Shown here piece after piece: positions 16,893-25,656 of a stretch of DNA of 64,000 nt. The stretch is from Lonepinella koalarum (lineage in GTDB: Bacteria; Pseudomonadota; Gammaproteobacteria; Enterobacterales; Pasteurellaceae), in NCBI RefSeq assembly GCF_042926695.1, contig NZ_CP170642.1, positions 744,001 through 808,000 on the forward strand, written 5' to 3'. The stretch's first letter is position 1. Each line of letters begins with the position of its first letter. The notes below the pieces were generated by a model that was given only the letters and a program-made list of their open reading frames with translations, was not told where the DNA came from and made no database searches. The position numbers and the translations under genes are program-made.

Positions 16893-18860
16893 TTAAGGTT
16901 TTTTATTATCTCCAAGTTGATACAGGTGTAATTTATACGCATAACTCCCCCAAAGCGAATACGCCAAGGCTTGTTTTTTCATTTGATCATTTCCATCAAC
17001 TGCAGTTAATGTTTTGCTTTGTTCAGAATAAACATAACTTTCCGCTGGTTTACCCTGTTGCAAAATTACTGTTTGTAATTGATTATCAATTTTTCGCATA
17101 TAACCAAAAGTTTTATCATATTGCATTAAAGCACGGTTTGGATCTTCAGGTTTGGTAAGATCGTAGCCTAACATCGGATAATTACCGTTTACCCCAATTA
17201 ATGATAACAATGTGGTTGGCATATCAATTTGACTGACTAAACGTGGATCGCGTTTTGGCTCAATGTTTTTGCCCAAGATCAAAGCTGGAATATGGAAATG
17301 TTGTACAGGTACTAGGGAGGCACCACCTACACGGGAATCATGATCAGCAATAATTAAGAAAATGGTATCATTCCAATATTCGGCTTTTTTAGCTAAATCA
17401 AAGAAATAACCGGTTGCAAAATCGGCATACTTGGCAGCATTATTTCGGGTCTCTTGAGGTTGTTCGTACAACTCAATTTTGCCAGCCGGAAATTCAAATG
17501 GATCATGATTGCTAGACGTAAATACTAAACTAAAAAATGGTTTACCTTGCTGATGTAGTTGCGTAAAAGTATCGTGGGCTTTGGTAAATAAATCTTCATC
17601 ACTTACCCCCCAAGTGGCGGTGAAATGTGGATTAGGGTAATCTTTCTCATCAATAATTTGCTGGAAACCGTTGCCATAGAAAAAGCTCGCCATATTATCA
17701 AAATGTTTTTCTCCACCATAAATAAAAGACGTGTGATAACCTTGTTTACTTAATAATTCAGCGACAGTGAAAAAGTCTTGTTGACTACCGGGGAGCTTGA
17801 CCACAGAACGAGCTGGTGTTGGAGTAAAACCGGCGGTTACGGCTTCAATACCACGTACCGAACGTGTACCAGTAGCATACATATTTTCAAATAACCAACC
17901 TTGTTTAGCCAGTTCATCAATTTTGGGTGAAAGTGGTTTTCCTCCTAACGTACCAATGAATTGAGCGCCCAAACTTTCTTCTAAAATAATGACTAAATTT
18001 TTTAGTTTACCTTGATATGTGGCTTGATTTTGAGTTAAGGTCGGTAATCCTGTTGAAATATAATCTGTAGTGGGGCGATTACGTACGGCTTTTAAGATAT
18101 TAATCACTTCCTCTAATGACATTTTCCCGTAGATTTCTGCTGCATTTCCTTCATCTTTCATTTGTTGAATTGCAAAGAGTAGAGAATAGCCAGAGCTTAA
18201 TACTAAGGAATTCACCAATGGATCAGGTGAAAATGCAACCATTGCAGGATTAATGCCACGATGTTCTAAACTGGATCTTGCTCCTAAAAACGTCATTGTA
18301 CCAAGTAAAAGAAAAACTAATGGACGAGTAATTAAGTTATTATGCCATTTGGGATAAGCGATATTCTTAAACACTTTATTTGCCAATTTCCAGCATAAAA
18401 AAGCACAAAGTGCGGTTAAAATCGGAGCAGAAATTAAGGCGGCTAAGTGTCCATTCCATAACATGGTAAATATTTCTTTTGGATTCACTAAGTATTCTAC
18501 AAACAGACGATTTGGACGCAAATCATAGGTGTTGATAAAGGCTGGTGTAGCAAATTCCATAAATAGCAAGAATGTGCTTTCAATCACTAAACCGGTTTTT
18601 ATCACATTTTGTACACATTGTCCGAGTTTATTTTTACCCGTAAATAAAATGCTTAAAATAATCAATGGGGTAAATAACCAACAAAGAGCAGAAATATCAA
18701 TTCGAATACCATTTAAAAAAAGTTGAATCCAATTATTAAATTCACCAATACGTTCACTTTGCCATACACTTAATGCAAAGCGGCTAAGGGAAAGTAGAAC
18801 TAAATTAACGATAAAAAAAATAAACAGCGGATAGGTTGGACCGGCTAGACGTTTGAACAT
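16893..18860 (-). CDS. LTA synthase-like / phosphoethanolamine transferase-type membrane sulfatase
   Basis: This 655-aa inner-membrane protein has about five N-terminal hydrophobic segments (to about residue 200) and a large periplasmic alkaline-phosphatase/sulfatase domain. The domain starts with LVIILEESLGAQFIG (metal Glu), followed by YATGTRSVRGIEA with the likely nucleophile Thr, and ends with IIADHDSRVGG. The arrangement is that of LtaS-type enzymes. In Gram-negatives such proteins move phosphoethanolamine or phosphoglycerol to LPS or glucans. H. influenzae Lpt6 (HI0275) belongs to this group as I recall, but I cannot assign the acceptor. It lies downstream of adk on the same strand, after a terminator. 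Confidence 0.82.
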   Translation of the reverse strand: MFKRLAGPTYPLFIFFIVNLVLLSLSRFALSVWQSERIGEFNNWIQLFLNGIRIDISALCWLFTPLIILSILFTGKNKLGQCVQNVIKTGLVIESTFLLFMEFATPAFINTYDLRPNRLFVEYLVNPKEIFTMLWNGHLAALISAPILTALCAFLCWKLANKVFKNIAYPKWHNNLITRPLVFLLLGTMTFLGARSSLEHRGINPAMVAFSPDPLVNSLVLSSGYSLLFAIQQMKDEGNAAEIYGKMSLEEVINILKAVRNRPTTDYISTGLPTLTQNQATYQGKLKNLVIILEESLGAQFIGTLGGKPLSPKIDELAKQGWLFENMYATGTRSVRGIEAVTAGFTPTPARSVVKLPGSQQDFFTVAELLSKQGYHTSFIYGGEKHFDNMASFFYGNGFQQIIDEKDYPNPHFTATWGVSDEDLFTKAHDTFTQLHQQGKPFFSLVFTSSNHDPFEFPAGKIELYEQPQETRNNAAKYADFATGYFFDLAKKAEYWNDTIFLIIADHDSRVGGASLVPVQHFHIPALILGKNIEPKRDPRLVSQIDMPTTLLSLIGVNGNYPMLGYDLTKPEDPNRALMQYDKTFGYMRKIDNQLQTVILQQGKPAESYVYSEQSKTLTAVDGNDQMKKQALAYSLWGSYAYKLHLYQLGDNKKP

Positions 18861-18911
18861 AAGATGTCCCTAAATAAAAATAATAATTATAATCAATCCT
18901 TGATTATGCCC

Positions 18912-18942
18912 AAAAAAAGAGTGCAGTTTTAGACCGCACTCT
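18912..18942 (-). terminator. Terminator after adk
   Basis: On the minus strand AGAGTGC and GCACTCT close a stem that includes one USS copy. It is followed by T7. Confidence 0.8.
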
Positions 18943-18950
18943 AATGTAAA

Positions 18951-19595
18951 TTAAGATAAGATATTATCTAATTCCTCACTCACTTCTTTCACTTTCTTCG
19001 TACCATCTAAGCGGAAATATTTAGTCTCGCCAGATTTGGCTTCTGCTTGATAATAATTGACTAATGGTTTAGTGGTGTTGTGATAGACGTTTAAACGATC
19101 TAATACGGTTGCTGGTTTATCGTCTGCACGAATAATTAAATCCTCGCCAGTCACATCATCTTTACCTTCCACTTTTGGTGGGTTGTAAACGACATGATAA
19201 GTACGACCAGATGCTGGGTGTACACGACGACCGCTCATACGCTCAACAATCACTTCATCAGGTACATCAAATTCTAAAACATAATCAATACTAATTCCCA
19301 CTGCTTTTAATGCATCTGCCTGTGGAATAGTACGAGGAAAACCGTCTAACAAGAAACCATTTTCACAATCTGTTTGAGCGACACGATTTTTTACCAGTGC
19401 AATAATTAAGTCATCTGGTACTAATTGTCCCGCATCCATTAAGGTTTTGGCTTGTTTACCTAAATCTGTACCTGCTTTAATGGCAGCACGCAACATATCA
19501 CCGGTAGAAATTTGCGGAATGCCAAATTTATTCATAATAAATTGTGCCTGTGTTCCCTTGCCCGCCCCCGGCGCACCTAATAAAATAATTTTCAT
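18951..19595 (-). CDS. adk: Adenylate kinase
   Basis: Adk interconverts AMP + ATP and 2 ADP. The 214-aa protein has the P-loop GAPGAGKGTQ at residues 7-16, the AMP-binding region, and a long LID domain (GRRVHPASGRTYH onward) without zinc cysteines, as in E. coli. An upstream in-frame TTG at 19607 would add four residues, but the ribosome binding site GGAGAATATA lies between it and the ATG at 19595, so I use the ATG. Confidence 0.98.
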   Translation of the reverse strand: MKIILLGAPGAGKGTQAQFIMNKFGIPQISTGDMLRAAIKAGTDLGKQAKTLMDAGQLVPDDLIIALVKNRVAQTDCENGFLLDGFPRTIPQADALKAVGISIDYVLEFDVPDEVIVERMSGRRVHPASGRTYHVVYNPPKVEGKDDVTGEDLIIRADDKPATVLDRLNVYHNTTKPLVNYYQAEAKSGETKYFRLDGTKKVKEVSEELDNILS

Positions 19596-19757
19596 TATAT
19601 TCTCCAATAATAAATAGTGAAATTTTAAGACGATATACCTTACATTTGTCTTTTAACAAGTGCAAGTATTATAGGGGAAATTTTCATATTCTCTTAGTTA
19701 ATATTAATATATTATAATAATTTGGTTATCTTTTATTCTTATTTATAGGGATTATGC

Positions 19758-20333
19758 ATGATGCATCCTTTATTTTCCGATTCTGATTTAGCAACTATAG
19801 CTGAATTCGAGCATTTTCAACAAAAAATTACTCAATTAGCCCAAGCTATGGCAGTGGATTTAACAAAATATCAGATCGATCACTTAGCAATACGGGTAAA
19901 TAGTGAAGATAATGCGAGAAAATGGTTGGCGTTATTCATGAAGTTAGGTACAATTTTAAGTGACAATATTGTGAATGATAGGATCATTTATTTAATTCAA
20001 CTAAATGAACCATTAATGTTTTCGGGGCAGCCCGTGGATATCGTTGAATTACCGTTTCCTAAAAATAAGCGCTACCCGTTGGAATCATGGGAACATATTG
20101 AGATTGTCATACCATTTAATGAAGATGAAAATGTTTCGCAATGGTTATACCGTGTTGAGAAAAAATTTTTATGGAACCAGTTAACGACTCTAAATGTCAA
20201 AGTGAGTGTGCCTAAAGTTGATGGTGAACGATTACCAAATCCATCGATCGCCGTGAGTTTTGCTGATAAAAGCGATAATTTCGTCTGTATTAAGGTTCAC
20301 CCTTATAACATTAAAACTATTATTGAGGTTTAG
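19758..20333 (+). CDS. yecM: YecM-family VOC-type metalloprotein
   Basis: This 191-aa protein matches the YecM family along its length: YQIDHLAIRVNS, then VDIVELPFPKNKRYPLESWE with HIEIVIPF, and ERLPNPSIAVSF near the C-terminus. The fold belongs to the vicinal-oxygen-chelate group, and the conserved His and Glu would bind a metal. No activity is established that I know of. The ORF opens with two ATG codons; the first (19758) is used. The lipoprotein gene starts 3 bases after its stop, so the two are probably cotranscribed. Confidence 0.9.
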   Translation: MMHPLFSDSDLATIAEFEHFQQKITQLAQAMAVDLTKYQIDHLAIRVNSEDNARKWLALFMKLGTILSDNIVNDRIIYLIQLNEPLMFSGQPVDIVELPFPKNKRYPLESWEHIEIVIPFNEDENVSQWLYRVEKKFLWNQLTTLNVKVSVPKVDGERLPNPSIAVSFADKSDNFVCIKVHPYNIKTIIEV

Positions 20334-20336
20334 TGA

Positions 20337-20654
20337 ATGAAAAAAATTACCTTAGCATTAGCTGTATTGACTACGGTAGGATTATCTGCTTGCGCAGGCA
20401 GATTTGATGATAATTCTTATAAGGGAACCGTCTTATCAAGTCAATATGCAGGCAACAATTCAAAATTAACAGTAATAAAAGATAATTGTGAAAGTTATAA
20501 CTCTCAAGGGGCAGTTGAAACTGTCACAGAGATAAGACAATATGATTCCGATATTGTTACAGGTTCTTGTGTCCGTGTATATGAGGATAGCATAGATAAT
20601 ATTTCTCGCTCTGAATCTCGTTCTTGGATATCAAGAGTTGGTATAGTTCTATAA
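20337..20654 (+). CDS. Small predicted lipoprotein, function unknown
   Basis: The 105-aa product begins with a lipoprotein signal peptide (MKKITLALAVLTTVGLSACA), lipid Cys19. The leader is nearly the same as that of the next gene, a Pcp/SlyB-type lipoprotein. The mature part is short, lacks the glycine-rich segment of Pcp and has an odd Cys pair (DNCESY, GSCVRV) that could form a disulfide. It may be a diverged relative of its neighbour or may only have kept the leader. It starts 3 bases after yecM. Confidence 0.75.
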   Translation: MKKITLALAVLTTVGLSACAGRFDDNSYKGTVLSSQYAGNNSKLTVIKDNCESYNSQGAVETVTEIRQYDSDIVTGSCVRVYEDSIDNISRSESRSWISRVGIVL

Positions 20655-20675
20655 TAAAATGAAAGGTTAATTGAA

Positions 20676-21140
20676 ATGAAAAAAATCACATTAGCATTAG
20701 CAATTTTTACCGCTATTGGCGTGACTGGTTGTGCTAATACAGATATTTATAGTGGTGACGTGTATTCAGGCAATCAATCAAAAGAAGCACGTTCAATTAC
20801 TTATGGTACTATTGTTTCTGCTCGTTCTGTGAAAATTCAAGCAGATAATCAAGGTGTGATTGGTACCGTTGGTGGTGGCGTTCTCGGTGGTGTTGCAGGT
20901 TCTTCTGTTGGTGGTGGTTCAGGTCAAGTGTTAGCAAGTGCTGTTGGTGCAATTGCTGGAGCGGTGATTGGTAGCAAAGTAGAAGAAAAAGCAAGCCAAG
21001 TTGATTCTTTAGAATTAACTATTAAGAAAGATGACGGTAACGAAATTGTTGTCGTTCAGAAATATGATGAGAAATTAACGAAAGCTGGAACAAGAGTTCG
21101 CATTGTTGGCGGTTCGAGTTTAAATGTCTCAGCGCTGTAA
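20676..21140 (+). CDS. pcp: Outer-membrane lipoprotein of the Pcp/SlyB family
   Basis: This 154-aa lipoprotein has signal peptide MKKITLALAIFTAIGVTGCA (lipid Cys19) and the glycine-zipper segment GTVGGGVLGGVAGSSVGGGS typical of SlyB/Pcp proteins (two glycine-rich helices, about residues 65-110). It ends in a beta-rich part with GNEIVVVQKYDE and GTRVRIV. Members are outer-membrane lipoproteins that stabilise the envelope; H. influenzae Pcp (HI1579) is the closest I know. It shares its leader with the gene before it. A terminator follows. Confidence 0.88.
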   Translation: MKKITLALAIFTAIGVTGCANTDIYSGDVYSGNQSKEARSITYGTIVSARSVKIQADNQGVIGTVGGGVLGGVAGSSVGGGSGQVLASAVGAIAGAVIGSKVEEKASQVDSLELTIKKDDGNEIVVVQKYDEKLTKAGTRVRIVGGSSLNVSAL

Positions 21141-21160
21141 TAAAAAATTCATTTGAATAA

Positions 21161-21201
21161 GAAAAACCCTTTGATTGATATGATATTCAAAGGGTTTTTC
21201 A
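21161..21201. terminator. Bidirectional terminator between pcp and argF
   Basis: GAAAAACCCTTTGA and TTCAAAGGGTTTTTC form a long stem between two convergent genes. The A/T runs at its base can serve both strands. Confidence 0.85.
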
Positions 21202-21202
21202 T

Positions 21203-22207
21203 TTATGCCAAACTTGCTACCATTACAGCCTTAATTGTATGCATACGATTTTCTGCTTGATCGAAAACAATGCTTGCTGGGGATTCAAATACGTCTTCTG
21301 TGACTTCAATGCCATTGGCAAGTGAGGGGTATTGTTCTGCAATTTTTTTACCGATCTTGGTTTCACAATTATGGAATGCAGGTAGGCAATGCATAAATTT
21401 AGCTTTTGGGTTACCTGTGCGTTGCATAAGTTCAGAGTTAACCTGATAATCCATTAATAAATTAATCCGTTCGCCCCAACTTTCTACAGGTTCGCCCATC
21501 GACACCCAAATATCAGTATGCACAAAATCTACATTTTTGACTGCAAGATCAATATTTTCCGTGACGGTGATTCTTGCCCCGGATTGTTTTGCAAACTCTT
21601 GACATATTGCAACAAGACGCTCTTCTGGTAGTAAGGCTTTCGGTGCACAAATTCGTACATCCATTCCGAGTTTTGCCCCAATTAATAATAGAGAATTACC
21701 CATGTTATTACGTGCATCGCCGATATAAACATAACTAATTTGGCTAAGCGGTTTTTCGCTGTGTTCAATCATTGTTAAGGCATCTGCTAACATTTGGGTT
21801 GGATGAAATTCATCGGTTAAGCCGTTGAAAATCGGCACTCCCGCATATTCCGCCAGTTCGTTGACAATGGATTGACTAAAACCACGATACTCAATCGCAT
21901 CATACATACGACCTAACACCCGAGCAGTATCTTTCATACTTTCTTTGTGTCCAATTTGCGAGGAAGTTGGATCAATATAGGTTACGTTTGCGCCTTGATC
22001 ATGAGCCGCTACTTCAAAGGCACAGCGAGTTCGAGTCGATGTTTTTTCAAAAATAAGTGCAATATTTTTACCTGTTAGTTGGGGTTGTTCAATACCGATA
22101 TATTTAGCACGTTTTAAATCTTGCGCAAGGGTTAATAAGAATTTGATTTCATCAGTGGTGTGATTCATTAGACTGAGTAAATGACGATTTTTTAGATTGA
22201 AAGGCAT
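21203..22207 (-). CDS. argF: Ornithine carbamoyltransferase
   Basis: This enzyme makes citrulline from ornithine and carbamoyl phosphate. The 334-aa protein has the carbamoyl-phosphate motif STRTR at residues 57-61, the ornithine-loop motif FMHCLPAFHN near residue 272, and HPTQMLADALT. Anabolic (ArgF) and catabolic (ArcB) forms are alike in sequence. No arcA, arcC or arcD gene is adjacent, so I favour the biosynthetic name. H. influenzae carries one annotated as arcB. Confidence 0.93.
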   Translation of the reverse strand: MPFNLKNRHLLSLMNHTTDEIKFLLTLAQDLKRAKYIGIEQPQLTGKNIALIFEKTSTRTRCAFEVAAHDQGANVTYIDPTSSQIGHKESMKDTARVLGRMYDAIEYRGFSQSIVNELAEYAGVPIFNGLTDEFHPTQMLADALTMIEHSEKPLSQISYVYIGDARNNMGNSLLLIGAKLGMDVRICAPKALLPEERLVAICQEFAKQSGARITVTENIDLAVKNVDFVHTDIWVSMGEPVESWGERINLLMDYQVNSELMQRTGNPKAKFMHCLPAFHNCETKIGKKIAEQYPSLANGIEVTEDVFESPASIVFDQAENRMHTIKAVMVASLA

Positions 22208-22243
22208 AAGGTTTCCTGTTGTTACGTGATATTTTATAAGATA

Positions 22244-22271
22244 ATTTTACCCGGATTATGAGCTTATTCAA
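22244..22271 (-). promoter_or_regulatory. Possible argF promoter with ARG-box-like dyad
   Basis: On the minus strand TTGAAT and TAAAAT are 16 bases apart, upstream of argF. TTGAATAAGCTCATAAT over the -35 box resembles an ArgR half-site pair, with one good and one poor half. Confidence 0.35.
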
Positions 22272-22350
22272 GTAAAAACGGAAAGTAAATTGACAAAGTA
22301 CTTAACCCTTTTATAATACAAGAAAAATAGTCAATAAATTCGAGTTATCA

Positions 22351-23028
22351 ATGAAGAATATAATTATTACGGTTGATGGTCCAAGCGGTGCAGGTAAAGG
22401 CACTCTTTGTTATGCTTTGGCAGAAAAATTAGGCTTTGGGTTATTAGACAGTGGAGCGATTTATCGAGTTACCGCATTAGCAGCCTTAAAAAGTGCCGTA
22501 GCATTAGAAGATGAATTGGCGTTGGCAAATTTAGCTCGACATTTGAGAGTACAGTTTTTACCTGAAAATGGTGAAGTGAGTATTGTATTAAATGGTGAAA
22601 ATGTCAGTGATCAGATTAGAACCCAAGAAGTGGCAGATGCTGCATCTAAAGTCGCGATTTTTCCGCAAGTTCGCACCGCACTTTTACAGTTACAACAAGA
22701 TTTTGTTAAATTAGATCAAGGCTTGATCGCCGATGGACGTGATATGGGAACAGTGGTGTTTCCCGATGCGCAAGTGAAACTATTTTTAGATGCCAGTGCA
22801 GAAGAAAGAGCAAAAAGACGATTTAAACAGTTGCAAAATAAAGGAATTAATGGTAACTTTGCACAGATTTTAGCCGAGATTCAAGATCGCGACTTTCGCG
22901 ATAGAAATCGAGCGGTTGCGCCACTGAAACCTGCGGATGATGCGTTGTTGTTAGACAGCACGGAATTATCCATTGATGAAGTGATTCAGCAAGCCTTAGA
23001 TTATATTGCTCTGAAAGTCAAAAGCTAA
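22351..23028 (+). CDS. cmk: Cytidylate kinase
   Basis: Cmk phosphorylates CMP and dCMP. The 225-aa protein has P-loop DGPSGAGKGT at residues 9-18, LDSGAIYR, the substrate block IADGRDMGTVVFPDA, and the lid RDFRDRNRAVAPL. It precedes rpsA by 110 bases, the classic cmk-rpsA-ihfB order. Confidence 0.98.
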   Translation: MKNIIITVDGPSGAGKGTLCYALAEKLGFGLLDSGAIYRVTALAALKSAVALEDELALANLARHLRVQFLPENGEVSIVLNGENVSDQIRTQEVADAASKVAIFPQVRTALLQLQQDFVKLDQGLIADGRDMGTVVFPDAQVKLFLDASAEERAKRRFKQLQNKGINGNFAQILAEIQDRDFRDRNRAVAPLKPADDALLLDSTELSIDEVIQQALDYIALKVKS

Positions 23029-23083
23029 TTTCAAATATATTTTTCGGTTTATTCAAGGACGGATAGACTATTGATTTCCAACC

Positions 23084-23108
23084 CCACTTATTATGGATTA
23101 AAAAGTGG
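23084..23108 (+). promoter_or_regulatory. Hairpin in the rpsA leader
   Basis: CCACTT and AAGTGG pair across 13 bases, about 30 bases before the rpsA ATG. The rpsA leaders of gammaproteobacteria are structured and autoregulated by S1; this is a possible part of such a fold. Confidence 0.3.
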
Positions 23109-23138
23109 ATGTTATTAACTTATTAAAGAAGATTAATT

Positions 23139-24788
23139 ATGTCAGAATCTTTCGCTCAACTATTTGAAGAATCATTAAATAACCTTGAAACGCGTTTAGG
23201 CTCTATCGTTAGCGCTACTGTTGTTGCTATTGAAAAAGGCTTTGTTTACGTGGATGCAGGTTTAAAATCTGAAGCGCGTATTCCAGCTGAAGAGTTCACT
23301 AACGCTCAAGGTGAAGTTGAGGTTAACATTGGCGACGTAGTAAACGTTGCATTAGATGCAGTTGAAGACGGTTACGGTGAAACTAAACTTTCTCGTGAGA
23401 AAGCAGTACGTCACGAATCTTGGATCGAATTAGAAAAAGCATTCGAAGCGCAAGCCAGCGTGATCGGTTTAGTGAATGGTAAAGTGAAAGGCGGTTTCAC
23501 GGTTGAATTAAACGGTGTGCGTGCGTTCTTACCAGGTTCATTAGTTGATACTCGTCCAACTCGTGATGCAGACCATTTACTCGGTAAAGAAGTAGAATTC
23601 AAAGTTATCAAATTAGACCAAAAACGTAACAACGTAGTGGTTTCACGTCGTGCGGTTATCGAATCTGAAAGCAATCAAGATCGTGATGAAGTGTTAGCGA
23701 ACTTGGCTGAAGGTGCTGAAGTTAAAGGTGTGGTTAAAAACTTAACTGAGTACGGTGCATTCGTTGACTTAGGCGGTGTGGATGGTTTATTACACATCAC
23801 AGATATGGCTTGGAAACGTGTTAAACACCCAGGCGAAATCGTCAATGTTGGTGATGAAATCACGGTTAAAGTATTGAAATTCGACAAAGATCGCACCCGT
23901 GTGTCTTTAGGCTTAAAACAATTAGGTCAAGATCCTTGGGTGGCGATTGCGGAAAATCACCCAGTAAACAGCAAATTAACCGGTAAAGTGACTAACTTAA
24001 CCGACTACGGCTGTTTCGTGGAAATTTTAGACGGCGTGGAAGGTTTAGTTCACGTTTCAGAAATGGATTGGACTAACAAAAACATTCACCCATCTAAAGT
24101 GGTGAGCCTTGGTGATGTGGTTGAAGTGATGGTATTAGAAATTGACGAAGAACGTCGTCGTATTTCTTTAGGTTTAAAACAATGCAAACCAAACCCATGG
24201 TTACAATTTGCTGAAACTCACAATAAAGGCGACAAAGTTGAAGGTAAAATCAAATCAATCACTGATTTCGGTATCTTCATCGGTCTTGAAGGTGGTATCG
24301 ATGGTTTAGTTCACTTATCTGACATTTCTTGGAATGTACAAGGTGAAGAAGCCGTTCGTCAATACAAAAAAGGTGACGAAGTAGCGGCCGTTGTATTGCA
24401 AGTGGATTCAGCCAAAGAGCGTATCTCTTTAGGTATCAAACAACTTGAATCTGATCCATTCAACAACTTCTTAGCTGATACTAAGAAAGGAGCAGTCGTT
24501 TCTGCAACAGTGGTTGAAGCTGATGGTAAAGGTGCAAAAGTGGAACTTGCGGGTGGTGTTGAAGGTTATATCCGTGCAGCAGATTTAACGAGTGATGTCG
24601 CAGCTGGTGACGTGGTTGAAGCCAAATATACAGGCGTTGATCGTAAATCTCGTATCGTTCACTTATCTGTCAAAGCAAAAGATCAAGCAGAAGAAGCAGC
24701 GGCAATGGCAAGTGTAAATAGCAAACAAGAAGAAGTTGCTATTCCTAATGCAATGGCAGCAGCATTTGCTCAAGCGAAAGGCGAATAA
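23139..24788 (+). CDS. rpsA: 30S ribosomal protein S1
   Basis: S1 binds mRNA leaders and helps bring them to the 30S subunit. The 549-aa protein holds six S1-type OB domains. The first two are the ribosome-docking pair, followed by four close RNA-binding repeats, each with a GAFVDLGGVDGLLH- or GIFIGLEGGIDGLVH-like core. Codon use is the most biased in the window, as expected for a highly expressed gene. It lies between cmk and ihfB. Confidence 0.98.
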   Translation: MSESFAQLFEESLNNLETRLGSIVSATVVAIEKGFVYVDAGLKSEARIPAEEFTNAQGEVEVNIGDVVNVALDAVEDGYGETKLSREKAVRHESWIELEKAFEAQASVIGLVNGKVKGGFTVELNGVRAFLPGSLVDTRPTRDADHLLGKEVEFKVIKLDQKRNNVVVSRRAVIESESNQDRDEVLANLAEGAEVKGVVKNLTEYGAFVDLGGVDGLLHITDMAWKRVKHPGEIVNVGDEITVKVLKFDKDRTRVSLGLKQLGQDPWVAIAENHPVNSKLTGKVTNLTDYGCFVEILDGVEGLVHVSEMDWTNKNIHPSKVVSLGDVVEVMVLEIDEERRRISLGLKQCKPNPWLQFAETHNKGDKVEGKIKSITDFGIFIGLEGGIDGLVHLSDISWNVQGEEAVRQYKKGDEVAAVVLQVDSAKERISLGIKQLESDPFNNFLADTKKGAVVSATVVEADGKGAKVELAGGVEGYIRAADLTSDVAAGDVVEAKYTGVDRKSRIVHLSVKAKDQAEEAAAMASVNSKQEEVAIPNAMAAAFAQAKGE

Positions 24789-24811
24789 TTTTATCGCTGA
24801 ATAAAATTAAG

Positions 24812-24833
24812 CTGGCGTGTTTCGGCACGTCAG
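24812..24833 (+). terminator. Weak terminator between rpsA and ihfB
   Basis: CTGGCGTG and CACGTCAG pair around a TTTCGG loop. The tail is TTATAATAAAA rather than a clean T run, so it is likely partial. Confidence 0.5.
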
Positions 24834-24947
24834 TTATAATAAAAATGTGAAATATTTTCACCATAATTGTAGTAAGACAACTTAATTATTAATTTTTTAC
24901 AACGAGTAATTAGGTTGTTTTATTATCACAAAAACAAGGAATATCTT

Positions 24948-25229
24948 ATGACAACTAAATCAGAACTTATTGATGCATTAATTGAAAAGCATCCGTCTCT
25001 TGCAGTAAAAACTGTTGAAAATTCAGTAAAAGAGATTTTAGAACAGCTTTCTCAAACCCTTGAAAATGGTGATCGTATTGAAGTGCGTGGCTTTGGTAGT
25101 TTTTCCTTGCATTGCCGTCAGCCAAGAGTAGGGCGTAATCCGAAAACGGGTGAAAGTGTTAAATTACAGGCAAAATGTGTACCACACTTTAAAGTGGGTA
25201 AAGAATTAAAAGAACGCGTCGATCAGTAA
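24948..25229 (+). CDS. ihfB: Integration host factor beta subunit
   Basis: IhfB pairs with IhfA to bend DNA at specific sites in transcription, recombination and replication. The 93-aa protein begins MTTKSELIDALIEKHPSLAV and carries the DNA-binding arm RQPRVGRNPKTGESV. The frame is open 33 bases further upstream from a TTG, but the ATG at 24948 follows the ribosome binding site AAGGAATATCTT and gives the family start. It lies downstream of rpsA. Confidence 0.97.
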   Translation: MTTKSELIDALIEKHPSLAVKTVENSVKEILEQLSQTLENGDRIEVRGFGSFSLHCRQPRVGRNPKTGESVKLQAKCVPHFKVGKELKERVDQ

Positions 25230-25256
25230 TTGGATTTATCGGCAATAAATATTAAG

Positions 25257-25284
25257 AACGACACTATTTAAGTGTCGTTTTTTG
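25257..25284 (+). terminator. Terminator after ihfB
   Basis: AACGACACT and AGTGTCGTT enclose ATTTA and are followed by T4-T6. Confidence 0.88.
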
Positions 25285-25360
25285 TCATTATTTTTGGCAT
25301 AATAAAATATAACAAGCTTTTAAAACAAAAAGATTTTGATATAAAGGGGAAAGAAGTATT

Positions 25361-25654
25361 ATGTTTAAGTATCTTTTAGGATTAGTTATTGCCATTGCAG
25401 TGATCTTAGTTGCTATTACGGTGGGAGCAAACAATGATCAAGTCATTACCTTTAACTATATTGTGGCAGAAAGTGATTTTAAACTTTCCACCCTCGTGGC
25501 GATATTATTTGGTCTCGGTTTAATTTTAGGGTGGTTAATCACAGGGATTTTTTATCTTCGGATTAAAATTAAAAATATGACATTAGCTCGTCAAATTAAA
25601 CGTCAAACCCAACAAATAAATGAATTGACTTCAAGTCTGAATAAGGCTGCATAA
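25361..25654 (+). CDS. lapA: Lipopolysaccharide assembly protein A (LapA, YciS)
   Basis: LapA works with LapB at the inner membrane to control LpxC proteolysis by FtsH and so the amount of LPS. The 97-aa protein has two transmembrane segments (about residues 3-22 and 43-66) and a C-terminal cytoplasmic coiled-coil tail. The next gene, lapB, starts 2 bases after its stop. The order lapA-lapB-pyrF-yciH is the same as in E. coli. Confidence 0.93.
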   Translation: MFKYLLGLVIAIAVILVAITVGANNDQVITFNYIVAESDFKLSTLVAILFGLGLILGWLITGIFYLRIKIKNMTLARQIKRQTQQINELTSSLNKAA

Positions 25655-25656
25655 TA

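Noticed and set aside
16745..16942. A 65-codon minus-strand frame with a hydrophobic C-terminal end
   Set aside because: It overlaps the end of the sulfatase gene, has no ribosome binding site and runs through a terminator and a USS; kept only as a rival reading in the small RNA finding.
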